A model generated the notes under the pieces. It ran no database searches and was not told where the DNA came from. It saw nothing but the letters and a program-made list of their open reading frames with translations. A DNA stretch of 5,392 nt from Thermoplasmata archaeon (GTDB lineage Archaea > Thermoplasmatota > Thermoplasmata > Lutacidiplasmatales > UBA184), in assembly GCA_030040035.1 (NCBI GenBank), contig JASHUJ010000113.1, positions 1-5,392 of the forward strand, in the 5' to 3' direction. This document shows, one piece after another, positions 1-2,497 of the stretch. The position numbers were made by a program, and so were the translations under genes. How positions within the stretch are numbered: the stretch's first letter is position 1; every line of letters begins with the position of its first letter.

Positions 1-229
1 GCCGGGAGAACGGGCCCAGCCAGATCCGATCCGGGATCTGGACCCGAAGTGTGGCGACGAGGAGCCGATCCTCCGACACCTCCGAAGGTTGAAGAGGGAA
101 TCGAGTTCCCCTCCCGTTGGCTCGGTCTCCGGGACTCGGAGTCGACGCAGTGCTCGTCCCGGAGCCATCGACCGGTTCGGCCACGTCGAGGGCGCCGAAC
201 GCTATGGAACGCGGGGCCGTCCCCTCCAT
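1..229 (-). CDS. Probable HTH_10-type transcription regulator, N-terminal part only (runs off left edge)
   Basis: The minus-strand frame from the ATG at 229 stays open to the window edge, giving 76 codons. Residues 1-54 are a Gly/Ser/Thr/Pro-rich stretch that looks disordered. From residue 55 the sequence becomes strand-like (RLLVATLRV, then W70 and F74). Aligned without gaps to residues 49-70 of the regulator at 1333-2124 (RLILATMRL, W64, F68), it shares R, L, A, T, R, W and F plus many conservative pairs, and both proteins have a low-complexity leader of about 50 residues before this point. That is why I read it as a second member of the same family; the DNA-binding domain would lie outside the window. 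A GTG at 79 (residue 51) is an alternative start. It follows the 298-1149 gene on the same strand after 68 bp, so co-transcription is plausible. No clear Shine-Dalgarno is seen. The paralogy rests on a short alignment, so confidence is moderate. Confidence 0.55.
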   Translation of the reverse strand, partial: MEGTAPRSIAFGALDVAEPVDGSGTSTASTPSPGDRANGRGTRFPLQPSEVSEDRLLVATLRVQIPDRIWLGPFSR

Positions 230-297
230 CGGTACGCGGGGCCGACGAGGGGATGGCGAGAGATAGGCGTTCCGACCCGAAAGGGCGAGGACGGTCG

Positions 298-1149
298 CTA
301 GAGGCGAGCCTTGCGAAAGACCCGGTCGACGAACGCGACGTCGGTCGGGGACACCGAGCGCCGCCGCCGGGCCCCGGTGAGGGGTGCCCCGCGCTCGAAG
401 TGGATCCGAGCGTCGCGCCAGAGCGTCGGGGAGTCCCCCTCGATCCGGATCGATTGGGTGAATTGCTCAGCTCCGGGAGGGGTCGGGCCTGTGTATCCGA
501 CGAACAGGGCGCATCGGGCCCAGGCGAACGCCGACAGGGCCGGGCCCAGGACGGAGACGTCGAACCGCTGCTCGAGCCGATCCACGTTCGAGACCGCCAG
601 CAGGTTGGCGTTGCCGGTCGGAGGCATCTCGCCGAGGATCTCCTGGACCAGCGCGGGCAGCCGGAGGAACTCGGCGATGTGGGCGAGGGTCTCGGGAGGC
701 TCATCGGAGCGGACGATCTCGAAGAGCGCGGCGTTCGCGCCCAGGTGATCCGGCTCGAGGCCCGAAACGGGATCGATCGTCCAAACGCGCTTCGAGTCGA
801 TCCAACCGAGGCGGACCGGATCCCACCGGGGGACGCTCTCTTCCGGCGTCCGGACATCGAGCCAACGGAACTCTTGGTTCGCGTTCTCCGATACCGCATA
901 GAGGAGCAGGTTCACCAAGGAGCGCGACGACCCGTGCACGAGCACGGACGGGACCGGGCCGCGTCCCGAGACGCCCGCCGCTCCCGTGGCGGGCATCTGT
1001 CGGTTCGGGAGTCGACGGGCGAACAGTCCGCCGCCCGGCGGCGTCGGGCCTTGGGACGGGAGTTCCTCGTCGTGCGGGTCGTTCGATCCGAGGATCGGCC
1101 ATCGGGCTCCGTCTACCATCTGCCAGGGGCGGTCGATGCGGGACGACAT
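298..1149 (-). CDS. Hypothetical protein with possible degenerate P-loop/RecA-like core
   Basis: A 283-residue protein from the ATG at 1149 to TAG at 300-298. I do not recognise the family. Residues 1-65 are Pro/Gly-rich and probably flexible. Residues 67-86 contain a hydrophobic strand leading into HGSSRSLVNLLL, placed and shaped like a Walker A loop followed by a helix, but lacking the GK[ST] lysine. A second strand follows (FRWLDVR, 94-100), then a helical part, then ANLLAVSNVDRL (181-192), which resembles a Walker B strand ending in Asp190. Further strands are ALFVGYTG (214-221) and IRIEGD (234-239). The tail is basic (RRRR at 261-264). This order suggests a RecA/KaiC-like fold that has lost ATP binding, but that is inference from pattern. 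There is no signal peptide or membrane segment, so it should be cytoplasmic. The same frame is open further upstream to about 1548, but there it overlaps the divergent regulator gene and looks low-complexity, so the ATG at 1149 is preferred. Confidence 0.75.
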   Translation of the reverse strand: MSSRIDRPWQMVDGARWPILGSNDPHDEELPSQGPTPPGGGLFARRLPNRQMPATGAAGVSGRGPVPSVLVHGSSRSLVNLLLYAVSENANQEFRWLDVRTPEESVPRWDPVRLGWIDSKRVWTIDPVSGLEPDHLGANAALFEIVRSDEPPETLAHIAEFLRLPALVQEILGEMPPTGNANLLAVSNVDRLEQRFDVSVLGPALSAFAWARCALFVGYTGPTPPGAEQFTQSIRIEGDSPTLWRDARIHFERGAPLTGARRRRSVSPTDVAFVDRVFRKARL

Positions 1150-1332
1150 TCGTGCTCGAACGGAATTCAGGCGCGAACGATAGGATGAGGCGACGTACGA
1201 ACGATTTCGCCAAACCGAACGGGTTCTAGCCCGCTCGGCCGCGCGCGGAGCGCTCCCCGACAAGGATCGGACGGCACCGGGCACGTGGCGCAGGATATAT
1301 CGCCGAAAAACCCCTCCGGACCGCTCGGGAGC
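1150..1332. promoter_or_regulatory. Divergent intergenic region between the unknown minus-strand gene and the HTH_10 regulator
   Basis: This 183 bp stretch separates two divergent genes and should carry both promoters. The only clear A/T-rich element for the plus strand is at 1294-1301. For the minus strand, the reverse complement of about 1177-1185 reads CATCCTATCG-like sequence about 30 bases before the ATG at 1149, a weak candidate for a leaderless promoter. Short inverted repeats such as CGGG/CCCG near 1230 are no more than expected in GC-rich DNA. No RNA gene is seen here. Confidence 0.4.
1294..1301 (+). promoter_or_regulatory. Candidate archaeal TATA box for the HTH_10 regulator gene
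   Basis: The palindrome GATATATC stands out in GC-rich surroundings. Archaeal transcription usually starts about 25-30 bases after the TATA box, which would be near 1322-1327, just before the ATG at 1333. This would give a very short leader and argues against the upstream in-frame GTG at 1285, which lies before the box. No purine-rich BRE is evident directly upstream. Being symmetric, the box could in principle also serve the minus strand. Confidence 0.4.
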
Positions 1333-2124
1333 ATGCCGCGCGGCGCGCGTCGCCAGAGCCGCAATGGACGCACGACCGGGCCGAGCGGCCCGGGTCGTCC
1401 TTCCGGGCCCGGTCGGGGCGGGACCGAAGAACGGTTGCGCCGCCTCCGGCGCGCCGAGGATGAGGCGACTTCGGTCCGCCTGATCCTCGCGACGATGCGC
1501 CTCAAGATGCGACGGGGGACCTGGACCGCGGCGTTCACCGCACGGCACCCGACCCTACGGATCGAGGCACTAAATCGGACCGACGTGACGACGGAGATCT
1601 CGGTCTCGGACTACTGGATCAGTGGGGGGGCTCCGGGCGAGTGGGCGGCGGAAATCGCGTCGTACCCGGACGTCCTCCACGTCGACAGCATGGCGGCACT
1701 GGGCGACGGGTGCCTATACCGTCTCAAGTACCGCAACCCCCCGATCATCGCGCTCTACCGTCGGCTGAAGCTACCGCTCCAGTTCCCCTTGCGCATGCAA
1801 GGCGGCGTCGTCACCTGGGAGGTCGTCGCCCGACAAAACGAGTTCAAGGCGGTCCTCGACTACATGCGAGGGGCCGACGCCGGGGTCCAGATCACTTCGG
1901 TCCGGCGGCGGCCGTTGTGGAGCCACCTTCCGGCGCTGACCGACGCTCAGCACCAATTGCTCACCGAGGCGCTGTCGGCCGGCTACTTCGCCGTCCCGCG
2001 CGGGATCACGCTGACGGACCTAGCGAAGAAGCTCGATCGGAGCAAGTCCTCGGTCTCCGTGGGGATCGCCCTCATCGAGAAGAAACTGGTCGAGAGCGCC
2101 CTGAGCGCAGGGACGCTCGGCTGA
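1333..2124 (+). CDS. HTH_10 (bacterio-opsin activator-type) transcriptional regulator
   Basis: A 263-residue predicted DNA-binding regulator. The C-terminal domain, about residues 202-253, fits the archaeal HTH_10 pattern: LTDAQ..LL..A...GYF.VPR.ITL..LA..L..SKSSVS..I...EKKLV, with TLTDLAKKLDRSKSSVSV as helix-turn-helix. Residues 49-190 form the family's alpha/beta sensor-like N-terminal region, with landmarks RLILATMRL, ALNRTDV and LYRRLKLPLQFPLRM. Residues 1-45 are Arg/Gly/Pro-rich and likely disordered. Start choice: the ATG at 1333 lies about 32 bases after a TATA-like GATATATC. A GTG at 1285 would give 279 residues. An ATG at 1495 would remove the RLILAT segment, which is conserved in the related partial gene at 1-229, so it is less likely. 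It is divergent from the gene at 298-1149 and 259 bp upstream of the large surface-protein gene on the same strand. Members of this family are usually taken as gene-specific regulators; its target and ligand are unknown. Confidence 0.9.
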   Translation: MPRGARRQSRNGRTTGPSGPGRPSGPGRGGTEERLRRLRRAEDEATSVRLILATMRLKMRRGTWTAAFTARHPTLRIEALNRTDVTTEISVSDYWISGGAPGEWAAEIASYPDVLHVDSMAALGDGCLYRLKYRNPPIIALYRRLKLPLQFPLRMQGGVVTWEVVARQNEFKAVLDYMRGADAGVQITSVRRRPLWSHLPALTDAQHQLLTEALSAGYFAVPRGITLTDLAKKLDRSKSSVSVGIALIEKKLVESALSAGTLG

Positions 2125-2155
2125 CGAGCCGCGGAGCCTCGCGCGAAGGCCGCGC

Positions 2156-2175
2156 ACGTATACATACTTATACGT
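2156..2175. promoter_or_regulatory. Perfect A/T-rich inverted repeat, candidate operator
   Basis: ACGTATA (2156-2162), a six-base spacer, then TATACGT (2169-2175): perfect 7 bp arms with dyad symmetry. The centre-to-centre arm spacing is 13 bp, not far from one and a quarter helical turns. It lies 32 bp after the regulator's stop codon and includes CTTATA, which could itself act as a TATA box. It could be an operator for the neighbouring HTH_10 protein, but nothing in the sequence proves this. Confidence 0.4.
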
Positions 2176-2200
2176 ATCGAACCTTCGAGCGCGACGGAGG

Positions 2201-2232
2201 TTTTCCCGGCGGCGGAGCCGTCCCGGGGAAAA
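2201..2232. repeat. Inverted repeat able to form a long hairpin
   Basis: TTTTCCC (2201-2207) pairs with GGGAAAA (2226-2232), and inside it CGGC (2210-2213) pairs with GCCG (2217-2220) around a GGA loop, with GG/CC pairs joining the two helices across small bulges. The T run is on the 5' arm and the A run on the 3' arm, so it is not an intrinsic terminator for either strand. It lies immediately upstream of the TATA candidate for the surface-protein gene, where an operator or structured regulatory element would fit. Confidence 0.4.
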
Positions 2233-2243
2233 TCACCCGCGGA

Positions 2244-2251
2244 TTTATGTG
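2244..2251 (+). promoter_or_regulatory. Candidate TATA box for the surface-protein gene
   Basis: TTTATGTG is a fair match to the archaeal box A and one of the few A/T-rich words in this region. Initiation would fall near 2271-2277, leaving a leader of about 110 bases before the ATG at 2384. The alternative box is CTTATAC at 2168-2174, which would give a leader of about 190 bases. No good BRE is seen directly upstream. Confidence 0.35.
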
Positions 2252-2298
2252 GTAGAAGTCCCGCAATTACCAGCTACTAGATGCCGGGTGAATTGGTA

Positions 2299-2344
2299 GC
2301 ACTGAGCCGCCGGGCTCAGGCCGGAGGGCCATCGATCCCAGTGC
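2299..2344 (+). other. Foldable 5' leader of the surface-protein gene
   Basis: CTGAGCC (2302-2308) and GGCTCAG (2313-2319) form a perfect 7 bp stem with a GCCG loop. An alternative fold pairs GCACTG (2299-2304) with CAGTGC (2339-2344), enclosing a shortened first hairpin (AGCC/GGCT) and a second hairpin (GGCC 2319-2322 with GGCC 2327-2330), giving a three-way-junction shape. The two folds compete for 2302-2304. A structured or switching leader is possible, but the region is GC-rich and such pairings also arise by chance. It matches no riboswitch class I know. Confidence 0.3.
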
Positions 2345-2383
2345 TTGCTCGTTGCCGAACGCGCGGCCGCCCCTAGGATCCGG

Positions 2384-2497
2384 ATGTCGGCAGTCGCATT
2401 CCTCGGCAGACGCCGCGTCGGCGCGGCGGTGGGCCTCGCGCTATTGGTCCTCGCCGGGACCGCCTTGGCCTCTGCCGGCGTAGCGGCGGCCCAGGCC
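2384..2497 (+). other. Sec-type signal peptide of the surface protein
   Basis: Residues 1-38: a basic n-region with three Arg, a hydrophobic stretch GAAVGLALLVLAGTALASAG, and an Ala-rich end with possible cleavage after ALA (29) or AAA (36). It is not a twin-arginine motif of the S-RR-x-FLK form. It shows that the product is exported. Confidence 0.75.

Larger units (their letters stand above)
2125..2383. promoter_or_regulatory. Intergenic region between regulator and surface-protein genes
   Basis: This 259 bp stretch holds a GC-only hairpin over the regulator's stop codon (CGGCT/AGCCG, 2118-2131), a second (GCGCG/CGCGC, 2141-2155), two longer inverted repeats (2156-2175 and 2201-2232), a TATA candidate at 2244-2251 and a leader that can fold (2299-2344). 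No T-rich tract typical of an archaeal terminator follows the regulator, so read-through into the next gene cannot be excluded. No open frame here looks like a gene. Confidence 0.5.

Noticed and set aside
21..40. Perfect inverted repeat CAGATCC-N6-GGATCTG with the same 7-6-7 geometry as the dyad at 2156-2175
   Set aside because: It lies in the coding part of the partial left gene, its arm sequence differs, and GATC-rich codons explain it.
2..301. Plus-strand frame open from the left edge and ending at TAG 299-301, sharing CTAG with the stop of the minus-strand gene
   Set aside because: It would look like the tail of a convergent gene, but its composition is poor and the minus strand here encodes a segment that aligns with the HTH_10 regulator.
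49..1188. A 379-codon plus-strand open frame opposite the unknown minus-strand gene
   Set aside because: Its composition is Arg/Gly/Pro-rich and it has no recognisable strand or helix pattern, while the opposite strand gives a balanced protein.
2118..2155. Two short GC hairpins at and after the regulator's stop codon as a terminator
   Set aside because: No T-rich tract follows either stem, and 5 bp GC stems are common in this composition.
1641..2255. A 204-codon plus-strand open frame overlapping the HTH_10 regulator
   Set aside because: It is an Arg/Gly-rich shadow of the regulator, whose own frame carries a clear HTH_10 domain.
2281..2344. tRNA-like sequence with a D-arm-like GTGAATTGGTAGCAC and a T-loop-like CATCGATCC
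   Set aside because: The middle hairpin has a four-base loop and not a seven-base anticodon loop, no 7 bp acceptor stem closes the structure, and T8 is missing. It is not a functional tRNA as read.
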